Position numbers and translations under genes: made by a program. This document shows, in pieces, positions 7,058-13,994 of a stretch of 17,857 nt of DNA (positions within the stretch are counted from its first letter, which is position 1; each line of letters opens with the position of its first letter). Source of the stretch: Streptococcus sp. (GTDB lineage Bacteria; Bacillota; Bacilli; Lactobacillales; Streptococcaceae); the NCBI GenBank assembly GCA_030825825.1, contig JAPJPE010000009.1, positions 1 through 17,857 on the forward strand. Direction: 5' to 3'. The notes under the pieces were generated by a model, which had not been told where the DNA came from, searched no databases, and saw nothing but the letters and a program-made list of their open reading frames with translations.

Positions 7058-8344
7058 TTATTCTCCCAAGACCTTAAAGGTATTCAAGAGTTCGAAATTC
7101 GGCTCTGAATCCAGTTTTTCAACCAAGTTCTTGAATTGGGTTTGGTTAACTTGGTGGGTAATGATGACCACACTTGCATAGTGACCATCAGAGTCTTCTT
7201 GGAGGATTTGCTTGAATGAAGCTCCTTCTGCATTAAAGATCTCCGCAAGACGCAAGATTTGACCAGTTGCATCTGGTGCCTTGATTGAGAAATAGTAGTT
7301 ATTTTTCACATCTTCTGGTTTAGCCAATTGAAGAGGGCGGCTGTATTCATTGAAGGCTTTACCGATCGTTCCTTCTTTTAGACGACGGACAATGCGAACG
7401 AGGTCGGCAACGACACTTGTCGCAGTTGGTTTTTGGCCAGCACCAGGTCCGTAGTACATAGACTCACCAATCCCGATAGATTCCACATAGACCGCATTCA
7501 TGACATCGTTCACACCAGCGAGTGGGTGTTGTTTTGGAAGGAAGGTTGGCGTCACTTCAGCTGCAATCCCTGACTCAGTTTCAACGATCGAGCCGACCAG
7601 TTTGATCACATAACCAAGGCTTTGAGCTACTGAGACATCTTGTGGAGTGATCTGACTGATCCCTTTGTGACCTACTTGGTCAAATTGGATATTCATCCCA
7701 AAGGCAAATTGACTCAGGATCACCATCTTGTAAGCTGCATCGATCCCTTCGACGTCATTGGTTGGGTCACTTTCAGCGTAACCAAGGCGTTGCGCTTCTG
7801 CTAAAGCATCTTCATAAGTCCAGCCTTCTTCCACCATTTTGGTCATCATGAAGTTGGAGGTTCCATTGACTACACCGAGTACTTTGGTCACCTTGTCAGA
7901 AGCCAAGGAATTCACCAAGGTTCGAAGGATTGGGATCCCACCCGCTACAGCTGCTTCATAATAAAGAGCTACTTGGTGTTTTTGAGCAACCTCTAGCAAT
8001 TCACTTCCATGAACAGCTAAAAGGTCTTTGTTAGCAGAGACTACATGCTTACCTGCTTCAAGAGCATGGGTGATAAAGGTCTTCGCTGGCTCAATCCGGC
8101 CCATCAATTCAACCACGATGGCAATCTCTTTGTCTTCAATAATCTCATCGACATTTGTCACAAAGTTGTAGTCATGGCCAGCCGCTTGCAAGCTTTGTTT
8201 TTCCGCATCATCGCGAACCAAGACCTTGGCAATCTCAATGTCATCCTGAGCAGCCTGGCTGATTTTTTCATGGTTTTCTTTTAATAAAAATGGTACGCCA
8301 CTAGCAACAGTACCAAATCCTAATAAGGCAATCTTAACAGACAT
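7058..8344 (-). CDS. hom: Homoserine dehydrogenase Hom
   Basis: Converts aspartate 4-semialdehyde to L-homoserine with NAD(P)H, feeding threonine and methionine synthesis; 428 aa, monofunctional with no aspartokinase domain. The N-terminal Rossmann fold shows LGFGTVASG (8-16); the catalytic domain has SANKDLLA with Lys106, GTSNFMMTKM (161-170) and the family signature GYAESDPTNDVEGIDAAYK (188-206). A C-terminal ACT domain (about 350-428, SIKAPDATGQILRLAEIF) suggests allosteric control, usually by threonine in this family. AAGGAG lies eight bases before the ATG. A promoter lies about 35-60 nt upstream, and the short leader shows no T-box or attenuator. Confidence 0.97.
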   Translation of the reverse strand: MSVKIALLGFGTVASGVPFLLKENHEKISQAAQDDIEIAKVLVRDDAEKQSLQAAGHDYNFVTNVDEIIEDKEIAIVVELMGRIEPAKTFITHALEAGKHVVSANKDLLAVHGSELLEVAQKHQVALYYEAAVAGGIPILRTLVNSLASDKVTKVLGVVNGTSNFMMTKMVEEGWTYEDALAEAQRLGYAESDPTNDVEGIDAAYKMVILSQFAFGMNIQFDQVGHKGISQITPQDVSVAQSLGYVIKLVGSIVETESGIAAEVTPTFLPKQHPLAGVNDVMNAVYVESIGIGESMYYGPGAGQKPTATSVVADLVRIVRRLKEGTIGKAFNEYSRPLQLAKPEDVKNNYYFSIKAPDATGQILRLAEIFNAEGASFKQILQEDSDGHYASVVIITHQVNQTQFKNLVEKLDSEPNFELLNTFKVLGE

Positions 8345-8378
8345 CCTATTGACTCCTTGAATTTTCTATAGTAGGTCC

Positions 8379-8407
8379 ATTATAACAAAATCTTGAGCTT
8401 TTGACAG
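8379..8407 (-). promoter_or_regulatory. Promoter of hom-thrB
   Basis: On the minus strand CTGTCA (8402-8407) and TATAAT (8379-8384) are spaced by 17 bp, and TGT before the -10 box makes it an extended -10 element. The -10 box is perfect; the -35 box matches consensus at four of six positions. Confidence 0.75.
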
Positions 8408-8483
8408 CCAATTGCCTTAAAAAGTCTGAATTTTCATGACAGGATCAGCCTGTAGCAAGTTCTGGAAAAAAACATAGAATTTG

Positions 8484-8492
8484 TGGTACAAT
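8484..8492 (+). promoter_or_regulatory. Extended -10 promoter of the polysaccharide deacetylase gene
   Basis: TGGTACAAT forms an extended -10 box on the plus strand, about 27 nt before the chosen ATG. No convincing -35 box is seen. The frame's upstream TTG at 8481 overlaps this element, which argues against a start there. Confidence 0.55.
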
Positions 8493-8519
8493 AAAGAAAA
8501 TGATGAAAGCGGTGACACT

Positions 8520-9398
8520 ATGAGTAAACGAAGAGTACCTAAAAAAATCAAAACCCTACTTGGAATCAATGCCTTCCTACTGGTCTGTATCTTTATTTGT
8601 AGCTTTCTTCTGATCAAACGGATCACTCAGCCGAGTGACAGAAATACAAGTGGCACTGCTGTGACACGTTCACTCGAGGAGGATAGCTCCTCTATCAAGT
8701 GGACCCGAGTGAAAAAGCCGGTCAAACTGCCCATCCTCATGTACCACTCTGTGCACAATATGGTTGAGTCCGAAGCTGCCAATGCTAATCTAATTGTCGA
8801 TCCAGAAACCTTTGAGAGCCAACTAAAGGCACTGAAAAAAGCGGGTTACTACACATTGACACCAGAGGAAGCCTATCGCATCCTCGCTAAGAACGAAGTG
8901 CCCAAAGGAAAGAAATATGTCTGGCTGACCTTTGATGATGGCGTCGAGGATTTCTATACCATCGTCTATCCACTTCTTAAGAAATACAAGATGACGGCCA
9001 CCAACAATATCATCACAGACTTTACCCAAAAGGAAAAAGAAAATGTCCTGACTTTTGACCAAATCAAAGAGATGAAACATGCTGGTTTGACCTTTGAAAG
9101 CCATACGGTCAATCATCCAGACCTAGCCAATTCCAGCCTTGAGACCCAAAAGAATGAGCTCGTCGCTTCTAAACGCCTGCTAGATAAGGTGCTGGATCAA
9201 AATACCAGCGTTATCGTCTACCCATCTGGTCGCTACAGCCAGGTCACGATCGACCAAGCCAAGAAAGCTGACTACAAACTAGGCCTCACCACTAAAAATG
9301 GACTCGCCAGCTCCGCTGATGGCCTCTATTCCCTCAAACGAGTTCGGATCCTTCCAACCACTACAGGAAAGGATCTCCTAGCCATGATCCAAGAATAA
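8520..9398 (+). CDS. Membrane-anchored polysaccharide deacetylase (CE4/NodB domain)
   Basis: Predicted to remove N-acetyl groups from an extracellular glycan, either peptidoglycan or a surface polysaccharide; 292 aa. Basic residues at the N-terminus (SKRRVPKK) are followed by one membrane helix at about 12-30, with the rest outside the cell. The CE4 fold starts near PVKLPILMYHSV. Motif 1 is LTFDDG with Asp139 and Asp140; motif 2 is SHTVNH with metal ligands His195 and His199; motif 3 is YPSGRYS around Pro235. The MYHSV opening and motif 3 resemble IcaB/PgaB-type enzymes more than PgdA, but the usual aromatic residue after the motif 3 proline is Ser here. The start at 8520 (MSKRR) follows a modest AAAGCGGTG site. 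The gene is transcribed away from hom and ends at a terminator shared with the HD gene. The substrate is not readable from sequence. Confidence 0.88.
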   Translation: MSKRRVPKKIKTLLGINAFLLVCIFICSFLLIKRITQPSDRNTSGTAVTRSLEEDSSSIKWTRVKKPVKLPILMYHSVHNMVESEAANANLIVDPETFESQLKALKKAGYYTLTPEEAYRILAKNEVPKGKKYVWLTFDDGVEDFYTIVYPLLKKYKMTATNNIITDFTQKEKENVLTFDQIKEMKHAGLTFESHTVNHPDLANSSLETQKNELVASKRLLDKVLDQNTSVIVYPSGRYSQVTIDQAKKADYKLGLTTKNGLASSADGLYSLKRVRILPTTTGKDLLAMIQE

Positions 9399-9405
9399 AG
9401 AAAGA

Positions 9406-9434
9406 CCCCTGTCTGAAATGATTTCAGACAGGGG
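9406..9434. terminator. Bidirectional terminator between convergent genes
   Basis: CCCCTGTCTGAA (9406-9417) pairs perfectly with TTCAGACAGGGG (9423-9434) around loop ATGAT. On the plus strand TTCTTGTT follows, and on the minus strand TCTTTCTTT follows, so it can end both the deacetylase transcript and the HD-gene transcript. Confidence 0.88.
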
Positions 9435-9440
9435 TTCTTG

Positions 9441-10010
9441 TTAGAGTTCCTTCTCTAGTTCATTTAGAAAGGTGATTAAAAATTGATGGCGACTTTCTGC
9501 CATTTGTTTGGTAGTCTCCGTGTTCATTTCATCTTTTAAGAGGAACAACTTGTCATGGAAATGTTGGACGGTATCAGTAAGGGGTCTCCCTTTGTGGCCA
9601 CCATAGGAAAAAGTTCGCGCAATTCCTACAGCTCCTATCGCATCCAGGCGGTCTGCATCCTGGACAATCTTGCCTTCTAACGTTTCTGGTTGTTTACCGC
9701 GATTTTTGCTGAAAGAAACAGCATTGATTACCCGACAAATCTGGTCGATTTGGTTTTTAGGAGTACCGATCTCTTCTAGAAACTTACGAGCATTCGCATT
9801 ATTTTCTGTTTGAAACAATTTATCATCATCAGCATCGTGAAGAAGAGCAGACAAGCCCACTATCTCCAGATCACATGGCCCTTCTGCTTGTGCGATTCTC
9901 ATAGCATTGGTATAGACGCGGAGGGTATGCTCCACATCATGGCCATACGCTCGATCAGCAAATAAGGTTTTCACATACTGCTTAGCAGCAAAAATTCGTT
10001 CTTCGATCAT
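9441..10010 (-). CDS. HD-domain phosphohydrolase, YpgQ/YedJ-like
   Basis: Metal-dependent HD hydrolase, 189 aa, cytoplasmic. Metal ligands are visible as His24 and His28 in GHDVEHTLRV, His58-Asp59 in LLHDADDD and Asp118 in KIVQDADRLDAIGAVGIART. This arrangement, with the DADRLDAIGA block followed by RTFSYGG, fits the YpgQ/YedJ group. B. subtilis YpgQ has been described as a nucleotide pyrophosphohydrolase, so nucleotide cleavage is likely but the substrate is inferred. The start has AAAGGA eight bases upstream. The gene lies 27 nt after the unrecognised gene at 10038-11021 and is probably the last gene of that transcript. It lacks the RelA/SpoT synthetase domain and is too short for Rel or RNase Y. 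Confidence 0.85.
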   Translation of the reverse strand: MIEERIFAAKQYVKTLFADRAYGHDVEHTLRVYTNAMRIAQAEGPCDLEIVGLSALLHDADDDKLFQTENNANARKFLEEIGTPKNQIDQICRVINAVSFSKNRGKQPETLEGKIVQDADRLDAIGAVGIARTFSYGGHKGRPLTDTVQHFHDKLFLLKDEMNTETTKQMAESRHQFLITFLNELEKEL

Positions 10011-10037
10011 CGTTCTTGTCCTTTGTCGTTTCTTACT

Positions 10038-11021
10038 TTAATCAATCTCATGATAGGCTTTACTTGCCTTTTCCAAATCGTAATATCGATCAAATTCTTC
10101 TTTTGTCTGCGTAGTATGAACTTGACCATCTTTAGATACCTCAGCTGGGATCGTGACATCTTGATAGAGATTCACACCCTTCTTCATAAAAAGTTCAAAT
10201 AAAGCAATACTTCTGGCATATTGATCCGCACTATTCTGTGGTTTTATTACTATGACTTTCGTATCTTTTTCCTTTAAGAGTTTATAGGCCTTCGAAGATT
10301 TCTTAAATTGCGTTTTTGAGAGCTCCTTAGGATCAATAGAGAACCAATTATCAAAAAATTTCAATTCTTCAATACTACTTTTCTCACGATCAATCGGTAC
10401 ATTGAAATCCGGAACCGGTTTTCTTTGGTGATCATTCTCCAAGATTTCATTTCGTTCCAGTTTACGAGTGTCTAGATTTAAATACATCATCTTCCTAACC
10501 GAGTTATCTTTGGTACTGCGAATTTGTAATGCAGCTAACTCACGTCCATTCCATGAATACACTGAACCTAATTCTGTAGGAATATAATCCGGATCGAACT
10601 GTTCAACAACTTTAAACAAATCAATCTCTTTCTCTTCTTTTAATCGTTCTCCATCAACTTTGTAAACACTAACAGTCCAATATTCATCCTTAGATGGACG
10701 TTTTTCCTGAAAGTACAGATCCTCTCTCAATTTCATATTCATATGCAAAATATGCTTTGAACCGACTCTGACAGGATCAAAATAATAATAAGACCCATAT
10801 GCCCTCATCAACCGGTCTTCCTTGGGATCGGTTGATTTCCAGTGAGTAATAATGCCTGCACCATCCGCAATCATCTCATAGTCATCAATTTTTGCTTTTC
10901 CACTGTATTCTTGAAATTTCTTGTAATAACTCTCAGTCGAAAAACGGGTATAAAGCCATATCCCACCAATGAGCGAAAGCAAGACGAATATAGCAAATAT
11001 AACTTTTTTTCTTTTTTTCAT
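10038..11021 (-). CDS. Unrecognised membrane-anchored extracellular protein
   Basis: I do not recognise this family. The 327-aa protein starts with KKRKK, then a single hydrophobic helix at about 7-24 without a lipobox cysteine, so it is probably anchored with its C-terminal 300 residues outside the cell. The outer part is hydrophilic, rich in Lys, Asp, Glu and Tyr, with aromatic stretches such as AYGSYYYFDP and SVYSWNGRELAALQIRST that suggest a beta-rich domain. Late residues (RSIALFELFMKKGVNLYQDV, then a Lys-rich tail) appear helical. No catalytic motif or cell-wall anchor is seen. The site GAAAGGA lies 12 bases before the ATG. It follows the 11073-12065 gene by 51 nt, so the two are likely one transcript and may work together at the membrane. 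Confidence 0.85.
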   Translation of the reverse strand: MKKRKKVIFAIFVLLSLIGGIWLYTRFSTESYYKKFQEYSGKAKIDDYEMIADGAGIITHWKSTDPKEDRLMRAYGSYYYFDPVRVGSKHILHMNMKLREDLYFQEKRPSKDEYWTVSVYKVDGERLKEEKEIDLFKVVEQFDPDYIPTELGSVYSWNGRELAALQIRSTKDNSVRKMMYLNLDTRKLERNEILENDHQRKPVPDFNVPIDREKSSIEELKFFDNWFSIDPKELSKTQFKKSSKAYKLLKEKDTKVIVIKPQNSADQYARSIALFELFMKKGVNLYQDVTIPAEVSKDGQVHTTQTKEEFDRYYDLEKASKAYHEID

Positions 11022-11040
11022 CGTTTAAACAGATCCTTTC

Positions 11041-11075
11041 TAGGTGAACTTCTACCTTAAAGCTGTTCTCACCTA
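11041..11075 (-). other. Hairpin spanning the stop codon of the 11073-12065 gene
   Basis: TAGGTGA (11041-11047) and TCACCTA (11069-11075) are perfect 7-bp arms, with two further pairs possible inside. The stop codon (11073-11075) lies in the stem. The minus strand has no T run after it but leads into the next ribosome binding site, so it is not a standard terminator. It might affect coupling between the two genes. Confidence 0.35.
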
Positions 11076-12065
11076 TTTTTCAGATTTCGAGAGAACGAAC
11101 GACCCTATTTTTTTGATAACTGCTACTACGACTAAAACCATCGCATACAATAAAAACGGCGGAATTAAAAGAAGTGCGAGTTTCCAACCTTTGAAAAAAG
11201 CGAGTCCTTTTGTAGATTTAGTTGATTTAGCTGGTTTGACTTCTACCAGCTTCATTCGCAATAATTTCAAGGTGACTTCTTCTTGTCTTGCATCAAGCGA
11301 AACACTCTTTTCTCCTGAATTTTCACTATCTAGATAGGCCTGAGCCATTCGGACCAGATACAATCTCTCATCTTCTTTCGCAATGGTACGAAATAGCTCC
11401 ATTGCCTCATTTCTATTTCCTTTGAGGGACTCATTGACTGCCTTCAGATACATAGATTCCAATTGTGAGAACTTGTTGTTCGTCACTTCCTTTAGAACGG
11501 CATCATTGGGCTCTTTTTTGACCAGTATATCATAGCGAGCTCTATATGCCATCTTGAGTGGTTCAACATCTGCTAAATAGTCAGAGAGTAAGTCCTCAAA
11601 CTCATCTTCCTTCAAATCAGTTCTAGAAAATAAGTTTGCATTCAATAGAATTTCGTTTAATTTTACTTGTTCAACATCTGTAAACTTTTGAATCTTTTTG
11701 AGTTCGTCTACAACTGCTTCAATGGATCCAAAGTCACCAATCCTATAGAAATAGAAAATAGTGGCAACCTGTACAGGCGCTTTAATAGTTTTGATACTCT
11801 TTCTTTTTTGGTTCAGAATATAGCTTGCCATCAAGTCAAGATTTATGTCCTTATAGATAAGACTATTCAACTTCTTAATTAAAAGAGTATCTTTAATGAT
11901 AACTAGAACCAGCTCAAATGGTAAGTAAATCAAAAAACAAATGAGAGCAATTTTTTTACTTTGAGTCACTTGCACGATATATAAAAACGGTAAGGCTATA
12001 ATGACCAATAGGACTATCACTGGAATATTGTATCGTTTTCTTAGTTCTTTATAATCTTTCACCAT
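11073..12065 (-). CDS. Unrecognised membrane protein with TPR-like helical middle
   Basis: I do not recognise this family. The 330-aa protein has two N-terminal membrane helices (about 14-32 and 38-57), a charged helical region of roughly 230 residues and a third helix near the C-terminus (about 294-318). Within the middle part, residues 202-245 (YLKAVNESLKGNRNEAMELF and the following helix) look like a tetratricopeptide-type repeat, which would suggest protein binding. A Lys/Ser/Thr linker (PAKSTKSTKG) precedes the last helix. AAGGAG lies four bases before the ATG, and a 17-bp-spaced promoter sits at 12178-12206, so this is the first gene of the unit that continues into 10038-11021 and the HD hydrolase. 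No enzymatic motif is visible. Confidence 0.85.
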   Translation of the reverse strand: MVKDYKELRKRYNIPVIVLLVIIALPFLYIVQVTQSKKIALICFLIYLPFELVLVIIKDTLLIKKLNSLIYKDINLDLMASYILNQKRKSIKTIKAPVQVATIFYFYRIGDFGSIEAVVDELKKIQKFTDVEQVKLNEILLNANLFSRTDLKEDEFEDLLSDYLADVEPLKMAYRARYDILVKKEPNDAVLKEVTNNKFSQLESMYLKAVNESLKGNRNEAMELFRTIAKEDERLYLVRMAQAYLDSENSGEKSVSLDARQEEVTLKLLRMKLVEVKPAKSTKSTKGLAFFKGWKLALLLIPPFLLYAMVLVVVAVIKKIGSFVLSKSEK

Positions 12066-12177
12066 AAAACTCCTTAATTGTTAGTTTGTTGTGAATTGAC
12101 GTTTGTTTGCTCTGTCTTTTAAAAAAATCACTTAAAAGTCCAACTTAATGGTTTAACTTTACAAGTTAACTCCTACC

Positions 12178-12206
12178 ATGATACCGAAATTTTGCGACTG
12201 GGGCAA
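12178..12206 (-). promoter_or_regulatory. Promoter of the 12065-to-9441 transcription unit
   Basis: On the minus strand TTGCCC (12201-12206) and TATCAT (12178-12183) are spaced by exactly 17 bp. The leader to the ATG at 12065 is about 105 nt, with no recognised riboswitch. The rest of 12066-12230 shows nothing else I can name. Confidence 0.55.
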
Positions 12207-12230
12207 CTTCCTCACTAGTTGGAAATAGTT

Positions 12231-12257
12231 GCAAGAAAAAAACCACCTCTCGGTGGT
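12231..12257 (-). terminator. Rho-independent terminator of the TetR-family gene
   Basis: ACCACC (12242-12247) and GGTGGT (12252-12257) form a stem with a 4-nt loop. On the minus strand a T-rich stretch (12233-12241) follows. The stem begins three bases after the regulator's stop codon. Confidence 0.85.
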
Positions 12258-12259
12258 GA

Positions 12260-12829
12260 TTACTTTTTCTTTTGTGGGAAGAGGGGCAGGCCTAATGTAG
12301 CGATTTTTTCAGCGGGAATCTTCATGCCATCCTTGATCCATTTGGAGATCACTGAGACAATGGCTGAGCTCCAGAAAGAATTGAGGTAGCTGGCAGCGCC
12401 ATTCGAAGAATTGCCATTTCGTTTTTCTAAAAAATCATAGACTGCCTTGGTCAAGAGCCGCTCGAAATTATAATCAATGGCTAGACTGATGATCTTGGCT
12501 TCTTTCTTGACTTCCTTAAAGAGGTAGACCCAAACTTGGTAGAGGTCTGTCTTAAGGTTATAGCCATCTAAAGACTTGGTAATCTTTGCGATACTAGATT
12601 GAAAGATGGACTCTAGAATCTCTTCTTTGGAGTCATAATTACGGTAAAAGGCTGCGCGAGAGACACCGGCACGCTGAACCAGCTCAGAGATGGTGATCTT
12701 TTTCAGATCTTTTTTCTCCAACAATTGCAGGAGAGAGATTTCGATGGATTCTCGTGTAATCGCATTGTTCTCTTGGTTAAATCGTTTCAGATTTTCCAAG
12801 GATTTCTCGGATATTTTTCTTTCTGCCAT
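12260..12829 (-). CDS. TetR/AcrR-family transcriptional regulator
   Basis: DNA-binding repressor-type protein, 189 aa. The N-terminal helix-turn-helix is clear: ITISELVQRAGVSRAAFYRN (45-64), with the FYRNYDSKEEILESIF tail typical of TetR proteins. The C-terminal half (about 80-189) is the variable ligand-binding and dimer domain, with hydrophobic helices such as YQVWVYLFKEV and SFWSSAIVSVISKWIKDGM. It is divergent from the degV-type gene, and the two promoters overlap, which makes mutual control by this regulator likely. Given the neighbour, a fatty acid or acyl-CoA ligand is a reasonable guess but only inference. The site before the ATG is weak (GAAAG). Confidence 0.9.
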   Translation of the reverse strand: MAERKISEKSLENLKRFNQENNAITRESIEISLLQLLEKKDLKKITISELVQRAGVSRAAFYRNYDSKEEILESIFQSSIAKITKSLDGYNLKTDLYQVWVYLFKEVKKEAKIISLAIDYNFERLLTKAVYDFLEKRNGNSSNGAASYLNSFWSSAIVSVISKWIKDGMKIPAEKIATLGLPLFPQKKK

Positions 12830-12868
12830 AACATTTACTTTCTATCTGTCTCACCTGATGATATCTGC

Positions 12869-12897
12869 TTGGATAGCATTGTACTTCATGATATAAT
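12869..12897 (+). promoter_or_regulatory. Promoter of the degV-type gene
   Basis: TTGGAT (12869-12874) and TATAAT (12892-12897) are 17 bp apart on the plus strand. The -10 box is perfect and overlaps the -10 box of the opposing regulator promoter by two bases. Confidence 0.75.
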
Positions 12898-12945
12898 TGT
12901 AAAAGAAGACATACTACTTGTCAATGTACATTTTTATACAATTAT
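12893..12945. repeat. Inverted repeat, candidate TetR operator pair
   Basis: ATAATTGTA (12893-12901) recurs inverted as TACAATTAT (12937-12945), 9 bp perfect with a 35-bp gap. The left arm covers both -10 boxes; the right arm lies just upstream of the degV ribosome binding site. Two sites for a TetR dimer is an inference from position and symmetry. Confidence 0.45.
12896..12924 (-). promoter_or_regulatory. Promoter of the TetR-family gene
   Basis: On the minus strand a perfect TTGACA (12919-12924) and TACAAT (12896-12901) are 17 bp apart, a near-consensus promoter. It faces the degV promoter, and the two overlap at their -10 boxes. Confidence 0.75.
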
Positions 12946-12958
12946 GAGGTATGAACTG

Positions 12959-13801
12959 ATGAAATGGAAAATTATTGCGGATTCAGGCTGTGACTACCGC
13001 TCTTTGGACAATCTGGCACCGGATACGGAGTTTATCAGTGTCCCACTGACCATCCAAGTGGGTGATACCATCTATACAGATGATGCCCAACTCAATATCG
13101 ATCAGATGATGGGGGAGATGTATGCGACTGCGACTGCATCTAAGTCTGCCTGCCCAAGTCCGGATGATTATATGAAGTCTTTTGAAGGGGCGGATAATAT
13201 CTTCGTTGTTACCATCACAGGTACCCTTTCTGGTAGTTACAATAGTGCTGAGGTGGCCAAGAAAATTTATCTGGAAGAGCATCCGAATACCAATATTCAC
13301 GTCATTAATAGCTTGTCAGCTGGGGGCGAGGTGGACCTAATCGTTCGCAAGCTCAACCAGTTGGTCGCTGAAGGTCTCGATTTTGATCAAGTGGTTGATG
13401 TGATCACTACTTATCAGTCTAAAACCAAGTTGCTCTTTGTTTTGGCTAAGGTCGATAATCTGGTCAAAAATGGGCGTCTCAGCAAATTGATCGGAACGGT
13501 TGTCGGGCTCCTCAATATCCGTATGGTTGGGGAAGCTAGTAAGACAGGTACCCTCGAGTTGCTTCAAAAAGCACGGGGTCAAAAGAAAGCGATCAAGGCT
13601 GCTTTTGATGAATTAATCAAGGCAGGCTATAATGGAGGACATATTACCATTGCCCACCGCAACAATGAAAAATTTATCGAGCAATTCTCTGAATTGGTTC
13701 GTGAAAAATTTGCCCGTGCAAACATCGAAGTCCTTCCTACTTCTGGTCTTTGTAGTTTCTACGCCGAAGAAGGCGGGCTCCTCATGGGGTATGAGATTTA
13801 A
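12959..13801 (+). CDS. DegV-family (FakB-type) fatty-acid-binding protein
   Basis: Cytoplasmic protein, 280 aa, of the DegV fold. FakB members of this family carry fatty acids to the FakA kinase for phosphorylation and entry into phospholipids. Visible hallmarks are IIADSGCD (5-12), TITGTLSGSYNSAE (85-98, fatty-acid head-group region), HVINSLSAGGEVD (114-126), NGRLSKLIGTVVGLLNI (171-187) and a C-terminal TSGLCSFYAEEGGLLMGYE. ATG at 12959 has GAGG nine bases upstream and gives the usual length. The same frame reaches back to 12725 and has another ATG at 12944, but the promoter and the opposing regulator occupy that space. Streptococci carry several DegV paralogues; which FakB type this is cannot be told here. 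It ends at a strong terminator. Confidence 0.9.
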   Translation: MKWKIIADSGCDYRSLDNLAPDTEFISVPLTIQVGDTIYTDDAQLNIDQMMGEMYATATASKSACPSPDDYMKSFEGADNIFVVTITGTLSGSYNSAEVAKKIYLEEHPNTNIHVINSLSAGGEVDLIVRKLNQLVAEGLDFDQVVDVITTYQSKTKLLFVLAKVDNLVKNGRLSKLIGTVVGLLNIRMVGEASKTGTLELLQKARGQKKAIKAAFDELIKAGYNGGHITIAHRNNEKFIEQFSELVREKFARANIEVLPTSGLCSFYAEEGGLLMGYEI

Positions 13802-13813
13802 GTTACCACTAAA

Positions 13814-13843
13814 AAGAGGCTAGGACAAAAGTCCTAGCCTCTT
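13814..13843. terminator. Strong terminator between degV and the ABC permease gene
   Basis: AAGAGGCTAGGAC (13814-13826) pairs perfectly over 13 bp with GTCCTAGCCTCTT (13831-13843) around AAAA. The plus strand continues AATTGTTTTT and the minus strand continues into T, so it can serve both degV and the convergent permease transcript. Confidence 0.9.
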
Positions 13844-13854
13844 AATTGTTTTTG

Positions 13855-13990
13855 GATTGTCGAGCAAGACGCAGTGGTTGAGTGGGCTCTACTACGCTGA
13901 TTTCATCAGCTTTACAGCCCTACTCAACTGTGCGGAGGTGGGACGACGAAATCGAATTCTAACGAATGACCGATTTCTGTCCTACTCTCT
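13855..13990. repeat. Candidate interspersed streptococcal intergenic repeat with hairpins
   Basis: This non-coding stretch holds nested symmetry. An outer imperfect stem (13872-13887 with 13916-13930) encloses a perfect hairpin GCTGAT-TTC-ATCAGC (13896-13910). A second hairpin joins GAAATCG (13948-13954) with CGATTTC (13971-13977), flanked by GGTGGGAC and GTCCTAC. I recall near-identical intergenic copies in viridans streptococci, but this was not checked. Short open frames through it are not credible genes. Confidence 0.6.
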
Positions 13991-13994
13991 CTTT

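Noticed and set aside
8481..8519. TTG start for the deacetylase
   Set aside because: It overlaps the -10 box and has no ribosome binding site; MSKRR at 8520 gives a normal anchor.
12725..12958. N-terminal extension of the DegV protein
   Set aside because: The frame is open, but this part overlaps the opposing regulator gene and the promoters, and DegV proteins are about 280 aa, as given by the 12959 start.
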